A stretch of DNA of 64,000 bases, taken from NCBI GenBank assembly GCA_903884235.1, contig CAISEB010000030.1, forward strand, positions 62,001 to 126,000, given 5' to 3'. The first letter of the stretch is position 1. Every line of letters begins with the position of its first letter. The notes under the pieces were generated by a model. That model saw only the letters and a list, made by a program, of their open reading frames with translations, was not told the DNA's origin and made no database searches. A program made the position numbers and the translations under genes. This stretch comes from an uncultured Pseudomonadota bacterium (lineage in GTDB: Bacteria > Pseudomonadota > Gammaproteobacteria > Steroidobacterales > Steroidobacteraceae). Shown here in pieces: positions 44,842 to 54,302 of this stretch.

Positions 44842-46230
44842 TCAACGGAAATCCGCGTCCTTGAGGGCCGGTAGGGCCAGGACGCCGGGCTTGATCTTGG
44901 CGAGGTCGCCGACGATCACCAGCACCAGCTGCCGGGGATCGAGTTCGCGGGCGGCAGCCGCCTGCACCTGTTCGGGCGTGACCGCGGCAACGCGCTCGAC
45001 GTAGTGCACGAGCCAGTCGTCACCGAGGTCCTGCTGCGCGAGGAACGCCAGCTGTCCCAGCAGGCCCTGGCGGCTCGAGGCGCCGATCAGGAAGTTTCCT
45101 GCCTTGTAGTTCTGCACGCGGCGCAGCTCGTCGGCCGGCGGCGGGGACGTGCGCAGCACGTCCAGTTCGCGATAGATCTCGCCGAGAGCGCCGACCGTGT
45201 CGTCGGTGTTGACGTCGGCCGAGACCCCCCAGCCGGAGATCGCGCGGTACGGGCTGAGGTGGCTGCTGACGCCGTACGTCCAGCCTTTCTCCTCGCGCAG
45301 ATTCTGGTCCAGCCGGGAGAGCAGCGGCGTGCCGCCGTACAGTGCGTTCGCGGCCGACAGCGCCATGAAGCCGGGCTGCGTCGGGCCGATCACGGAGCGG
45401 CCGATCAGGATCGTCGACTGCTTCGCGCCCGGGCGGTCGATCAGTCGCACGACGTGCGTGCTGGCGGGTACCGGCTGCGTGTGGCGCGGCCCGGGACCCG
45501 CAGGCCAGTCCGCGAAGCTGGCGCGGATCGCGCGCTCGACCGCTGCCTCGTCGAAACGACCGGCGACGTACAGGTGTGCGCGGGCGGCGCCGAACTCCGC
45601 GGTCACGAAGTGGCGGACGTCGTCCACGGTCAATGCGTCGATGGCGGCGTCCGACGGCAGCGAGCGCCCGTACGCCGTGTCGCCCCACATGAGCCGGGCA
45701 AACGCCTCGCCCGCGATGCCTTGTGCCTGCGAGCGGGCGACGGCGACACCGCGCTTCATGCCCGCCTTGATCGCCGGCAGGTCGGCGGCGGGGAGCCCGG
45801 GATGGCGCACGACGTCGGCGATCATCCTGACCGCGTCGGACGTGCGTTCGCCGAGCACGTCCATCGAGACGGACATCTGCTCGGTCCCCGAGCCCGAATC
45901 CAGCCCGCCACCCATCTCCGCGGCGCGGCGCGCGAGGCCTTCGGTATCCAGGGCCCCCGCGCCGTGCTTGAGGAGCTGCGCGACGACGTCGGCGAGTCCA
46001 TCGTGATTACCTTCGGCGACGGCGCCGGTGGCGAGCGTGAGCATCAGCGTCGTCTTCGGTACCGTGCCGAACGGGACGAACGAGACGGCGAGGCCGTTCT
46101 CGAGCCGGAACTCGCGCTTCGCCGGCAGCGTCAGCAGGCGCGGCGTACCCATGGCCGGAACCGGCTCCTTCGCGACGGTCGGGCCCGCCAGCAGCAGCGT
46201 CGCGAATGTCCAGGCGATCACGCGATTCAT
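44842..46230 (-). CDS. M16 peptidase-family protein lacking the zinc motif (non-catalytic partner)
   Basis: A 462-residue exported protein with a signal peptide (VIAWTFATLLLAGPTVA). It has the M16 fold: ENGLAVSFVPFGTVPKTTL, NLREEKGWTYGVSSHLSPY. The HxxEH zinc motif is replaced by ADVVAQLLKHG, so it should be inactive alone. Its ATG overlaps the stop of the active M16 gene by four bases. Such pairs form a periplasmic heterodimer in which this half supplies the R/Y substrate-binding motif. Confidence 0.9.
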   Translation of the reverse strand: MNRVIAWTFATLLLAGPTVAKEPVPAMGTPRLLTLPAKREFRLENGLAVSFVPFGTVPKTTLMLTLATGAVAEGNHDGLADVVAQLLKHGAGALDTEGLARRAAEMGGGLDSGSGTEQMSVSMDVLGERTSDAVRMIADVVRHPGLPAADLPAIKAGMKRGVAVARSQAQGIAGEAFARLMWGDTAYGRSLPSDAAIDALTVDDVRHFVTAEFGAARAHLYVAGRFDEAAVERAIRASFADWPAGPGPRHTQPVPASTHVVRLIDRPGAKQSTILIGRSVIGPTQPGFMALSAANALYGGTPLLSRLDQNLREEKGWTYGVSSHLSPYRAISGWGVSADVNTDDTVGALGEIYRELDVLRTSPPPADELRRVQNYKAGNFLIGASSRQGLLGQLAFLAQQDLGDDWLVHYVERVAAVTPEQVQAAAARELDPRQLVLVIVGDLAKIKPGVLALPALKDADFR

Positions 46231-47642
46231 GGTGCCGCCTCCGTGGTCGCCGGCTTGCCGGGCAGCAGCGTCAGCGTCGTGCGGCGCGAAGGCACCAGGT
46301 ACTTGCGCGCCGTCTCGCGGACGAGGGCGGGCGTCACCTTGGCGAACTCGTCCTCGATGCGGTTGATCCTGGTCGGATCGTCGTCGAACAGCGAGAACGC
46401 GGCGAGAATGCCGACGAGCCCGAAGCGCGTCGGGCTGCCGGCGAGGTCGTAGAGTTCGGAGCGGATCTTCGTGCGGGCGCGCTCGAGTTCCGCGGCGGGT
46501 ACCGGGTTGCGCTGCAGTTCGGCGATGACCGCGTCGAGGTCGGCCGTGATCGCGGCTGGCTTCGAGGAGGCGTCGTGCAGCAGGTAGACGGCCCACTGCG
46601 TCGGACCCTCGTAGTCGAACATGTTGCCAAGCAGGTTGATGCCACCTTCGATGCCATCGGAGTACTTGCGCTCGTTGACGAGGCGTCGGTAGAGGCGACT
46701 GTCCTCGCCCTGCACCAGGATCTCGTCGATGAGGCCGAACGCATACCACTCCGGCGTGCCGCGCGGCGGCAGCGTGTAGCCGAAGGCGAGCGCAGGCCGG
46801 GGCGCGAGTACGTCGGTGCGCTCGGCGGCGCGGGGCGCGAGCTGCTCCGGCTCCGACACGTCCGGTCGCGCAGGCTCGGCGCGCGCGGGCAGTGAGCCGA
46901 ACTGGCGCTCGATCGCGGCGCGTGCGGCGGCCTCGTCGAAATCGCCCGCGACCACGAGCACGGCGTTCGACGGCACGTAGTAGGCGTCGTGGAAGGCGCG
47001 GACGTCGTCGAGCGTCGCCGCGTCGATCTCGTCGAGCTCGCCGTAGAAATTGTGGGCGTTGTACCAGTTGACGTTGGCGACCTGCGGCAGGTCGAGCCAT
47101 GGGAACGCGCCATACGGGCGGTTGAGCACGTTGACCCGGACCTCGTTCTTCACGACGTCCTTCTGGTTCTGGAGGCTGGCGGCGCTGAGCGACAGCGCGC
47201 GCATGCGTTCGGCCTCGACGAAAAGTGCCGGCTCGAGCACGTGGCTCGGCACGGCTTCGTAGTAGTTGGTGTAGTCGAAGCGCGTCGAGCCGTTGGAGAT
47301 GCCGCCGTTGCCGGCGACGATGCGCTCGGCTTCGCCCTTGGAGAGATTCTCGGTCTCCTGGAACATCAGGTGCTCGAACAGGTGCGCGAATCCCGTCCGG
47401 CCCTTGGGCTCGATGCGAAAGCCGATGTGGTAGTACACGCCGACCGTGACCGTCGGCACCGAGGTGTCCTGCGAGAGGACGACCCGCAGGCCGTTCGCGA
47501 GCCGGTAGTACTGGACCGGGATGGACAACCGCGCCGGTGCGCCGGCCGCCGGTTCCGTGGGCCCGGGCCGGGTCGGGGCGTGCGCGCAGCCGGCGCCGAG
47601 GACGGCGACCAGGAGGGCGGCGGGGAGGAGGGCCTTTGGCAT
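46227..47642 (-). CDS. M16 zinc metallopeptidase (pitrilysin family), catalytic subunit
   Basis: A 471-residue exported protein, probably a lipoprotein (VAVLGAGCAHAP; the box is imperfect). The zinc motif is FAHLFEHLMFQ (HxxEH), with the distal glutamate region DVVKNEVRVNVLN. It is paired with the zinc-less M16 gene downstream by a four-base overlap. Start ATG 47642; a TTG at 47657 is also in frame. The substrate is unknown, likely peptides in the periplasm. Confidence 0.92.
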   Translation of the reverse strand: MPKALLPAALLVAVLGAGCAHAPTRPGPTEPAAGAPARLSIPVQYYRLANGLRVVLSQDTSVPTVTVGVYYHIGFRIEPKGRTGFAHLFEHLMFQETENLSKGEAERIVAGNGGISNGSTRFDYTNYYEAVPSHVLEPALFVEAERMRALSLSAASLQNQKDVVKNEVRVNVLNRPYGAFPWLDLPQVANVNWYNAHNFYGELDEIDAATLDDVRAFHDAYYVPSNAVLVVAGDFDEAAARAAIERQFGSLPARAEPARPDVSEPEQLAPRAAERTDVLAPRPALAFGYTLPPRGTPEWYAFGLIDEILVQGEDSRLYRRLVNERKYSDGIEGGINLLGNMFDYEGPTQWAVYLLHDASSKPAAITADLDAVIAELQRNPVPAAELERARTKIRSELYDLAGSPTRFGLVGILAAFSLFDDDPTRINRIEDEFAKVTPALVRETARKYLVPSRRTTLTLLPGKPATTEAAP

Positions 47643-47720
47643 CGGGGTTGTCGGCAACTCAGGGGCCGCGATTATGGCTCGGCGGCGCGCACACCGGTAG
47701 CGATGCGAGGCGCCGGAGAC

Positions 47721-48488
47721 CTACTTCGGCTGCATCCGGATGGCGCCGTCGAGGCGGATCGTCTCGCCGTTCAGCATCGGGTTGGCGGCGATCGCGACGA
47801 CGAGGTCGGCGAACTCCGATGGTCGCCCGAGCCTCGAGGGGAACGGCACCTGCGCGCCAAGCGAGGCCTGCAGCTCCGGCGTCATGCCGGCCACCATGGG
47901 CGTCTCGAAGATCCCCGGGGCGATCGCCATGACCCTGATGCCATGGCGCGCCAGTTCGCGTGCGATGGGCAGGACCATGCCGATGACGCCGGCCTTGGTG
48001 GCGGCGTAGGCGACCTGGCCGATCTGGCCCTCGTAGGCGGCGACCGAGGAGGTGTGGACCAGCAGGCCGCGCTCGCCATCCTCGTTGGGGACGTTGGCCT
48101 GCATGAGCGCGGCAGCGGCCTTGTCGACGTGCAGCGTGCCGACGAGGTTGATGCCGACGACCTTCGAGAAGAACGCACCGGACATCGGCCCGTCCCGGCC
48201 GATCAGCTTGCCGGCGCCGACGACGCCGGCGCAGTTCACGGCCAGGTTGAGGCCGCCCATGGCCGCATGCGCCGTGGGCACCGCGGCCTCGACGCTCGCC
48301 TCGCTGCTGACGTCACAGTGGACGAACGCCGCCGCCGCGCCGAGCTCGGTGGCGGCGCGGGCACCCGCCTCGTCCTGCACGTCGAGCAGTGCCACCCGGC
48401 CACCGCCGGCGACGACGCGTCGTGCGACGGCGAGGCCAAGCCCCGATGCTCCACCGGTGATGAGGGCGCGCAGGTCGGACGTCTTCAT
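47721..48488 (-). CDS. Short-chain dehydrogenase, 3-hydroxyacyl-CoA dehydrogenase (HSD10)-like
   Basis: A 255-residue Rossmann protein: LITGGASGLGLAVARRV, NCAGVVGAG, Ser in HTSSVAAYEGQ and YxxxK in VAYAATKAG. LDVQDEAG suggests NAD preference. The sequence resembles type II 3-hydroxyacyl-CoA dehydrogenases, fitting the nearby thiolase and ETF-QO. It follows a second SDR on the same strand. Confidence 0.88.
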   Translation of the reverse strand: MKTSDLRALITGGASGLGLAVARRVVAGGGRVALLDVQDEAGARAATELGAAAAFVHCDVSSEASVEAAVPTAHAAMGGLNLAVNCAGVVGAGKLIGRDGPMSGAFFSKVVGINLVGTLHVDKAAAALMQANVPNEDGERGLLVHTSSVAAYEGQIGQVAYAATKAGVIGMVLPIARELARHGIRVMAIAPGIFETPMVAGMTPELQASLGAQVPFPSRLGRPSEFADLVVAIAANPMLNGETIRLDGAIRMQPK

Positions 48489-48537
48489 GGTGCGATGACT
48501 CCAGGGGACGCGGGACCGGTGCGGCGCACCGTCCGGT

Positions 48538-49299
48538 TCAGATGCGCATGCCGCCGTCGATGTAGATGGTGCGACCCGTGAAGAAGTCGTTCTCGACGAT
48601 GAAGACGGCCGTCTGCGCCACTTCCGAGGGCTCGCCGAGTCGCTTGAGCGGAACCGGTGCCGTCACCTTGGCAAGCGTCTCCGGGCTCATGCTGGACAGG
48701 ATGTCCGTGGCGCAGAAGCCGGGGGCGATCGCGCCGGTGCGGATGCCGTAGCGGGCGAGTTCCTTGCCCCAGGTCGTCGCGATCGCCGCCACGCCGGCCT
48801 TGGTGGCCGTGTAGTTGGTCTGGCCGACGTTGCCGTCCTTGGAGATCGAGGAGATGTTGATGATCACGCCGCCCTTGCCGGCCTTGATCATGCGCTCGGC
48901 TGCCTCGCGGCCGCACAGGAACACGCCCGTGAGGTTGACGCCGATGACCGCGTTCCACTGGTCGAGGCCCATCTTGCCGACGACCTGGCCGTCCTTGACC
49001 TTGACGAGGAGGCCGTCCTTGACGATGCCGGCATTGTTGATCAGCACGTCGATCGAGCCGAAGTCGGCGACGATGGCGTCCATCGTGGCGATGACGGCTT
49101 CCTCGCTGGTGACGTTCGCGGTGTAGGTGCGCGCTTCGGCGCCGTGCGCGCCGCTCAGGCTCGCGGACTCGGCGAGGTCGGCCGCGTTGAGGTCGATCAG
49201 CGCGAGTCGCGCGCCGCGCTGCGCAAACGCCAGCGCCATGGCCCGCCCGAGGCCACGGCCTGCGCCGGTGATCGCCACAACCTTGTTCTTGATGTCCAT
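48538..49299 (-). CDS. Short-chain dehydrogenase, FabG-like
   Basis: A 253-residue SDR: AITGAGRGLGRAMALAFAQ, NNAGIVKDG, INISSISKDG and NYTATKAG (catalytic Tyr and Lys), ending YIDGGMRI. FabG-like enzymes reduce 3-oxoacyl thioesters; acetoacetyl-CoA reductase is also possible given the thiolase upstream. ATG 49299 is the family start. Confidence 0.88.
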   Translation of the reverse strand: MDIKNKVVAITGAGRGLGRAMALAFAQRGARLALIDLNAADLAESASLSGAHGAEARTYTANVTSEEAVIATMDAIVADFGSIDVLINNAGIVKDGLLVKVKDGQVVGKMGLDQWNAVIGVNLTGVFLCGREAAERMIKAGKGGVIINISSISKDGNVGQTNYTATKAGVAAIATTWGKELARYGIRTGAIAPGFCATDILSSMSPETLAKVTAPVPLKRLGEPSEVAQTAVFIVENDFFTGRTIYIDGGMRI

Positions 49300-49511
49300 C
49301 TTCTGTCGTCTCCACAACGGCCGCCCGCGGGCAGCATGTCAGACCGCATGGCGGTCGCCGGGGACCCGGTCCGGCCCGTCAAGCGGACCGGCAGCGCCGG
49401 GCAGTTCCTCACGAAGCTCCGAAGCGACCGATCGCTCCACGCACGACGGCATCGTGGTCGGCGTCGCATCGAGCCTGAATCAAGCCGCCCGGCGCGGGCC
49501 GGGCGGGGGGA

Positions 49512-50693
49512 TCACACCAGTTCGATCGCGACCGCGGTCGCCTCGCCGCCGCCGATGCACAGCGCAGCCACGCCGCGGCGCAGGCCGCGGGCGGTCAGCG
49601 CCGCGATCAGCGTCGCGATGATGCGCGCGCCGGTGGCCCCGACCGGGTGGCCGAGCGCGCAGGCGCCGCCGTTGACGTTGACCTTGGCCGGGTCGAGCTT
49701 GAGGTCGTGGATCGCAGCCATCGCGACGGCCGCAAAGGCCTCGTTGATCTCGTACAGGTCGACGTCCGACGTCTGCCATCCGGCCTTCTTGAGCACGGCC
49801 GAGATCGCACCCACGGGCGCGGTCGTGAACCACTCCGGCGCGTGCGCGTGGCTCGCGTAGGCGACGAGGCGCGCGACCGGCTTCAGGCCCTGGGCCTCGG
49901 CCGCCGCGGCGCGCGCGAGGACGAGCGCCGCGGCGCCGTCGGAGATGGACGAGGAACTGGCCGCCGTGACGGTGCCATCCTTGCGGAACGCAGGCTTCAG
50001 CTGCGGGATCTTCGCGAGGTCACAGGTGAACGGCGTCTCGTCCTGGATGACGACCGTCTCGCCCTTGCGCGAGCGGACGGTGACCGGGACGATTTCCGAC
50101 TTGAACGCACCGGACTCGACGGCCGCGAGGCTGCGACGCACCGATTCGGAGGCGAAGGCATCCTGCGCCTCTCGGGTGAACGCGTACTTGTCCGCGGTGT
50201 TCTCGGCGAAGCAGCCCATCAGCTGGCCGTCCCACGGACTCTGCAGGCCGTCGGTGAACATGTGGTCGAGCACCTCGCCGTGTCCCATCCGGTAGCCCGA
50301 GCGGGCCTTCGGCAGGATGTACGGGGCGTTGCTCATCGACTCGAGGCCGCCTGCGACCGCGAGGTCGATGTCGCCGGTGCGCAGTGCGTCGGCGGCGAGC
50401 ATCACCGCGCGCATGCCCGAGCCGCACATCTTGTTCACGGTGGTGGCGGGCGTGGCGGCCGGGATGCCGGCGCCGATGGCGGCCTGGCGCGCCGGGGCCT
50501 GGCCGAGGCCGGCCGGCAGCACGCAGCCCATGATCACTTCCTGGACGGCATCGGGGCGGATGCCCGCGGCCTGCATCGCGCCGGCGATCGCGGCGGCACC
50601 GAGCTGAGGGGCGGTCGTGGCCGCGAACACCCCCTGGAAACCGCCGATCGGCGTGCGCTTCGCGGACAGGATGACGACGGAGTCTGAACTCAT
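49512..50693 (-). CDS. Acetyl-CoA acetyltransferase (thiolase II)
   Basis: A 393-residue thiolase. The nucleophile is Cys90 in VNKMCGSGMRAVM; others are NEAFAAVAMAA, GGACALGHPVGATGARI and the second cysteine in ALCIGGGEATA. It catalyses condensation or cleavage of acetoacetyl-CoA. With the two SDRs and ETF-QO on the same strand it suggests acyl-CoA breakdown or hydroxybutyrate metabolism. A roughly 210-base gap to the next gene (49300-49511) holds nothing I recognise. Confidence 0.93.
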   Translation of the reverse strand: MSSDSVVILSAKRTPIGGFQGVFAATTAPQLGAAAIAGAMQAAGIRPDAVQEVIMGCVLPAGLGQAPARQAAIGAGIPAATPATTVNKMCGSGMRAVMLAADALRTGDIDLAVAGGLESMSNAPYILPKARSGYRMGHGEVLDHMFTDGLQSPWDGQLMGCFAENTADKYAFTREAQDAFASESVRRSLAAVESGAFKSEIVPVTVRSRKGETVVIQDETPFTCDLAKIPQLKPAFRKDGTVTAASSSSISDGAAALVLARAAAAEAQGLKPVARLVAYASHAHAPEWFTTAPVGAISAVLKKAGWQTSDVDLYEINEAFAAVAMAAIHDLKLDPAKVNVNGGACALGHPVGATGARIIATLIAALTARGLRRGVAALCIGGGEATAVAIELV

Positions 50694-50777
50694 GCGGGTC
50701 CCCTCGGTTGATTCACGCAGTCTACGCCTGTCTCTTTTTGCAGCGCAACAGAGCCCCTGGCCGTGCGCCGGACGGCC

Positions 50778-51212
50778 TTAACAATCGAGCGTGGGACCCG
50801 CCTGCGCCGCGGTCGCCGCCTGGCCGAGGCCTGCGACCAACGACCCTACGAGCGACAGCAGCGCGTCAGGGCTGAACGGCTTCGTCAGGAGGGCATCGGC
50901 GCCTGCCTCGCGACACGCTTGCGCGTGTTCCGGGCGCGTGCTCGCGGTGCAGATCAGGACCGCCATCCCGGCCGTGGCCGGGTCCTGGCGCAGCGCCCGG
51001 CACGTGTCGAGTCCCGATAGCCCACCGGGCATGGACAGGTCCAGAATTGCCAACGCCGGCGTCAGCGCACGACATAATTCGATCGCCTGCGCGCCGGACT
51101 GGACCTCGAGCACTGAGGCGTGCCGACCCAGCGCCAGCGCCACCAGGCGCCGCGCCGGCGCGTGGTCGTCGGCGACGAGGACGTTGAGGGCGGGGCGCGT
51201 GGGGGTGGCCAT
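50778..51212 (-). CDS. Receiver-only response regulator near the H-NOX kinase
   Basis: A 144-residue single-domain receiver with all key residues: Asp-Asp in LVADDHAPAR, phosphoacceptor Asp58 in LAILDLSMPGG, Thr in VLICTAST and Lys111 in LLTKPFSP. A short Ala-rich tail follows. There is no output domain. It is divergent from the H-NOX gene, so it probably works with that kinase, as a CheY-like messenger or phosphate sink. ATG 51212 gives MATPTRPALNVLVADD. Confidence 0.88.
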   Translation of the reverse strand: MATPTRPALNVLVADDHAPARRLVALALGRHASVLEVQSGAQAIELCRALTPALAILDLSMPGGLSGLDTCRALRQDPATAGMAVLICTASTRPEHAQACREAGADALLTKPFSPDALLSLVGSLVAGLGQAATAAQAGPTLDC

Positions 51213-51342
51213 GGATGGGCAGGTCCTTGCAGGTGTGGCCCCGTCGCTATCGGCGTCAGGGCGGATTCGCTGATAATGATAGAATTGGCAGCGCACGCAA
51301 TGAGGCTCTGGACGGTCCCGGGCCGGTGCGCAGGGTGACCCG
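51213..51342. promoter_or_regulatory. Divergent promoter region upstream of H-NOX and receiver genes
   Basis: A 130-base gap between divergent genes. The AT-rich stretch TGATAATGATAGAATTGG around 51271-51288 is a candidate -10 region for the H-NOX gene. No known operator is recognised. Confidence 0.4.
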
Positions 51343-51897
51343 ATGTACGGACTCGTCAACAAGGCGCTGTGCGAGATGATCACCCGTGGCCACGGCGAGG
51401 CGACGTGGGAGCGGATCCGCGCCGTCGCGGACGTCGACGTCGAAGTGTTCATCAGCATGGATTCGTACCCGGACGCGGTCACCTACCAGCTCGTCGGGGC
51501 GGCAGCCGGGATCCTCGGCGAGGACGTACCGCAGCTGCTCTACACCTTCGGACGCCACTGGGTACTCGACACCGCGGCGCAGCACTACGGCCACCTCCTG
51601 CAGGCCGGTGGCCGTTCGTTCCGCGAGTTCATGCTCGCGCTACCCAATTTCCATGCCCGCGTCGCGTTGATGATGCCGCAGCTCGTGCCGCCGGAATTCG
51701 CGTGCAGCGACGTCGCGGAGCACACCCTGACGCTCCACTATCGTTCGCAGCGACCGGGTCTCGCGCCCTTCGTGGAAGGCCTGATCGATGGCCTCGGTGA
51801 GCTGTTCAAGGTCGAGGTCCAGTGCCGGCGGATCCCGGATGCATCGGAAGGCCCCTCGCACACCGTCTTCGACGTCGGCTGGTCGCCGGTCGCATGA
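51343..51897 (+). CDS. H-NOX heme-based gas sensor (predicted nitric oxide sensor)
   Basis: A 184-residue heme protein. The N-terminus MYGLVNKALCEMI is typical. The proximal heme ligand is His104 (LALPNFHARV). The propionate-binding YxSxR motif is Tyr133, Ser135 and Arg137 (LHYRSQRPGL). At the position of the O2-stabilising tyrosine of thermophilic O2-binding H-NOX (Tyr140, five after the Arg) this protein has Pro142. That predicts NO selectivity. It overlaps the following kinase by four bases (ATGA), so the two surely act together. Confidence 0.95.
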   Translation: MYGLVNKALCEMITRGHGEATWERIRAVADVDVEVFISMDSYPDAVTYQLVGAAAGILGEDVPQLLYTFGRHWVLDTAAQHYGHLLQAGGRSFREFMLALPNFHARVALMMPQLVPPEFACSDVAEHTLTLHYRSQRPGLAPFVEGLIDGLGELFKVEVQCRRIPDASEGPSHTVFDVGWSPVA

Positions 51898-54296
51898 GCA
51901 GCCCACTCGGTCCGCCGGGCACGTTGCAGAGGGCCGGCCTGTCGCCGGCCCAGATGGTCAGCGTATTCCCGTTCCACCTGGTGCTCGACCGCAACCTGCG
52001 CATCGTGCAGGTGGGCCGCTCGCTGCGCGGAGTCGTCCCGGGCGCTGCGATCGGCGCGCACGTGCCGGACCTGCTGACGCTGCGTCGGCCGTCGGGCGAG
52101 TGGTCGTTCGAGGCGCTCGAATCCGGCCAGCGCCTGCTGCACATCGTCGAGCTGCCGTCGGGCGGCCTCGTGCTGCGCGGGCAGATGCTCAGGCTCGACA
52201 CGACCGTGCCGCTGATCGCATTCCTCTGCACGCCATGGCTCGAGGGTCCGGAGTCGCTGGACCGGCTCGGGCTCACGCTTGGCGACTTCGCACTGCACGA
52301 CGCGTCCCAGGACATCGTGCAGACGGTCCAGTCGCACCGGATCGCGAACGAGGACCTGCGCCGCCTGACGCAGCTGCTGACGGAGCAGCGCGCCGAACTG
52401 CGCCGCGTCAACGAGGAGCTGCGTGCGCAGAACGATGCGCTGACGCGCACCAAGCGTGAGCTCGAGGAGGCCCAGTCGGTCGCCTCGCTCGGCAGCTGGT
52501 CCTACGACGCCGCCTCCGGGCAGGTCGACTGGTCCGAGGAGTGCTCGCGGATCCTCGGCGTCGAGCACGCGTCCGCGCAGCGCAACCTCGCGACCGTCGA
52601 CGCGCGCCTGTTCCCCAAGGACCGCCCGCTGGTGGAGCGCCTGCTGGGTGCGGATGGCGAGCTGCCGCCGCGCATCGACGTCGACTTCCGCATCGTGCGA
52701 CCGGACGGCGAGGTGCGCTACGTGCACGTCCGCGGCCGCACGGAGGCGGCACCGGGCGGCGTGAAGCGCCTGTCCGGGACGCTGCAGGACATCACCCGAC
52801 GCAAGCGTTCCGAAAGCACGCTGCGCGTGCAGCGCGAGGAGATCCGCAAGCTCGCGCTGGTCGCGTCGCGCACCGACAATGGCGTGCTCGTCACCGATGC
52901 CGAGGGCCGGATCGAATGGGCCAACCTCGCGTTCCGCCGCCTGACGGGCTACTCGGCGATCGAACTGAAGGGCCAGCACCCGGGCAAGGTGCTGCAATGC
53001 GAGCAGACCGACCCCGCGACGGTCGCGATGATGCGCGAGCGGTTGCGCGCCGGCGAGGGCTTCAATGCGGAACTGGTCAACCGGGCCCGCGACGGGCACC
53101 AGTACTGGGTGTCGATCGACGTCCAGCCCGTGCGCGGACCGAAGGGTGACATCACCAACTACATCTCGGTGCAGCGCGACGTCACGCGGCGCCGCGAGCA
53201 GGAGGAGCAGCTCGCCCGCCTGACCGCCGAGCGCAACACCATCCTCGAGCTCAGTCCCGACGCGTTCCTCGCCTTCGACGAGCACGGCAACTACGTGTAT
53301 TCGAACCCGGCGGCCTCGCAGCTGCTGGGGCTGTCTGCGAAGGCGCTCGCCACCATGAGCGAGTCGACCATCGACACGCTGATCGCGGGCCGCGCCGTCA
53401 GTCCGCAGCAGCCGATTCCCGCCAGCGAGATGGCCGACGGCGCGAGCGACATCATCCGTCTCGACCGGCCGCGCGTGACGCTGCGCCGGGCCGTGCGCCT
53501 CGTGCGGGGGCCCGACGGGCTCGCGCGCGGGCGGGTCGTCTACCTGCAGGACATCACGCGCGAGGCCGAGCTCGACCGCATGCGCAGCGAGTTCCTCGCG
53601 ACGGCCGCGCACGAGCTGCGCACGCCGATGTCGAGCATCCATGGCTTTTCCGAGCTGCTGCTGACGCGCGACCTCGACCACGCGACGCAGCGCGAGGTCG
53701 CCGGGACGATCCACAGCCAGTCCAGCCTCGTCGTGCGCATGGTCAACGAGCTGCTGGACCTCGAGCGCATCGCCTCGGGAGCGGCCGGCACCGAGATCCG
53801 CATCCGCGAATTGCCGTTCTGCAACGTCGTGCGGCGCGTCATCGACGGCTTCCTGTTCCAGGACGATCCACGCCGCATCGAATTCGAGAACCCGTTCGGC
53901 GAAGGCATCATCGCGCTGTTCGACGAGGACAAGTTCTCGCAGGCGCTGATGAACGTGCTGTCCAACGCCTTCAAGTACTCGCGTTCGCGGGGTGGCCCGA
54001 TCAAGGTGATGCTGGCGCGCCGGCACCGCCGGGAACGCGACGAGATCGGCATCATCGTCCGCGACGAGGGCATCGGCATGACGCCGGAGCAGACGTCGCG
54101 CGTGTTCGACCGGTTCTACCGTGCGGATCCCGGCAGCGACGTCTCGGGCACCGGGCTCGGCATGACGCTGGTCAAGGAGATCGTGGAGGCGATGGACGGC
54201 AGCATCGAGATCGCGAGCCGACTCGGCCACGGTACGACCGTGACCCTGTGGTTCTGCGAAGTGCTGGAGTTCGCGCGCCGCCCGGCGACGCGCTGA
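51894..54296 (+). CDS. Histidine kinase with HNOBA domain, coiled coil and three PAS domains
   Basis: An 800-residue soluble kinase without membrane segments. Residues 20-145 match the H-NOX-associated domain of soluble guanylate cyclase (VFPFHLVLDRNLRIVQVG, GLTLGDFALHDASQD). A coiled coil covers 148-195. PAS domains lie at about 196-305, 318-432 and 445-555. HisKA has His573 in FLATAAHELRTPMSSIHGF; HATPase_c has NVLSNAFKYSR, DEGIGMTPEQ and GTGLGMTLVKEI. The HNOBA domain should bind the H-NOX protein encoded just upstream, linking NO to autophosphorylation. Receiver partners are the neighbouring response regulators. Confidence 0.93.
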   Translation: MSSPLGPPGTLQRAGLSPAQMVSVFPFHLVLDRNLRIVQVGRSLRGVVPGAAIGAHVPDLLTLRRPSGEWSFEALESGQRLLHIVELPSGGLVLRGQMLRLDTTVPLIAFLCTPWLEGPESLDRLGLTLGDFALHDASQDIVQTVQSHRIANEDLRRLTQLLTEQRAELRRVNEELRAQNDALTRTKRELEEAQSVASLGSWSYDAASGQVDWSEECSRILGVEHASAQRNLATVDARLFPKDRPLVERLLGADGELPPRIDVDFRIVRPDGEVRYVHVRGRTEAAPGGVKRLSGTLQDITRRKRSESTLRVQREEIRKLALVASRTDNGVLVTDAEGRIEWANLAFRRLTGYSAIELKGQHPGKVLQCEQTDPATVAMMRERLRAGEGFNAELVNRARDGHQYWVSIDVQPVRGPKGDITNYISVQRDVTRRREQEEQLARLTAERNTILELSPDAFLAFDEHGNYVYSNPAASQLLGLSAKALATMSESTIDTLIAGRAVSPQQPIPASEMADGASDIIRLDRPRVTLRRAVRLVRGPDGLARGRVVYLQDITREAELDRMRSEFLATAAHELRTPMSSIHGFSELLLTRDLDHATQREVAGTIHSQSSLVVRMVNELLDLERIASGAAGTEIRIRELPFCNVVRRVIDGFLFQDDPRRIEFENPFGEGIIALFDEDKFSQALMNVLSNAFKYSRSRGGPIKVMLARRHRRERDEIGIIVRDEGIGMTPEQTSRVFDRFYRADPGSDVSGTGLGMTLVKEIVEAMDGSIEIASRLGHGTTVTLWFCEVLEFARRPATR

Positions 54297-54302
54297 GGCG
54301 GA

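Noticed and set aside
51738-54230. A long minus-strand open frame opposite the HNOBA kinase
   Set aside because: Low-complexity His/Arg-rich translation, no ribosome binding site, and the plus strand encodes a clear kinase.
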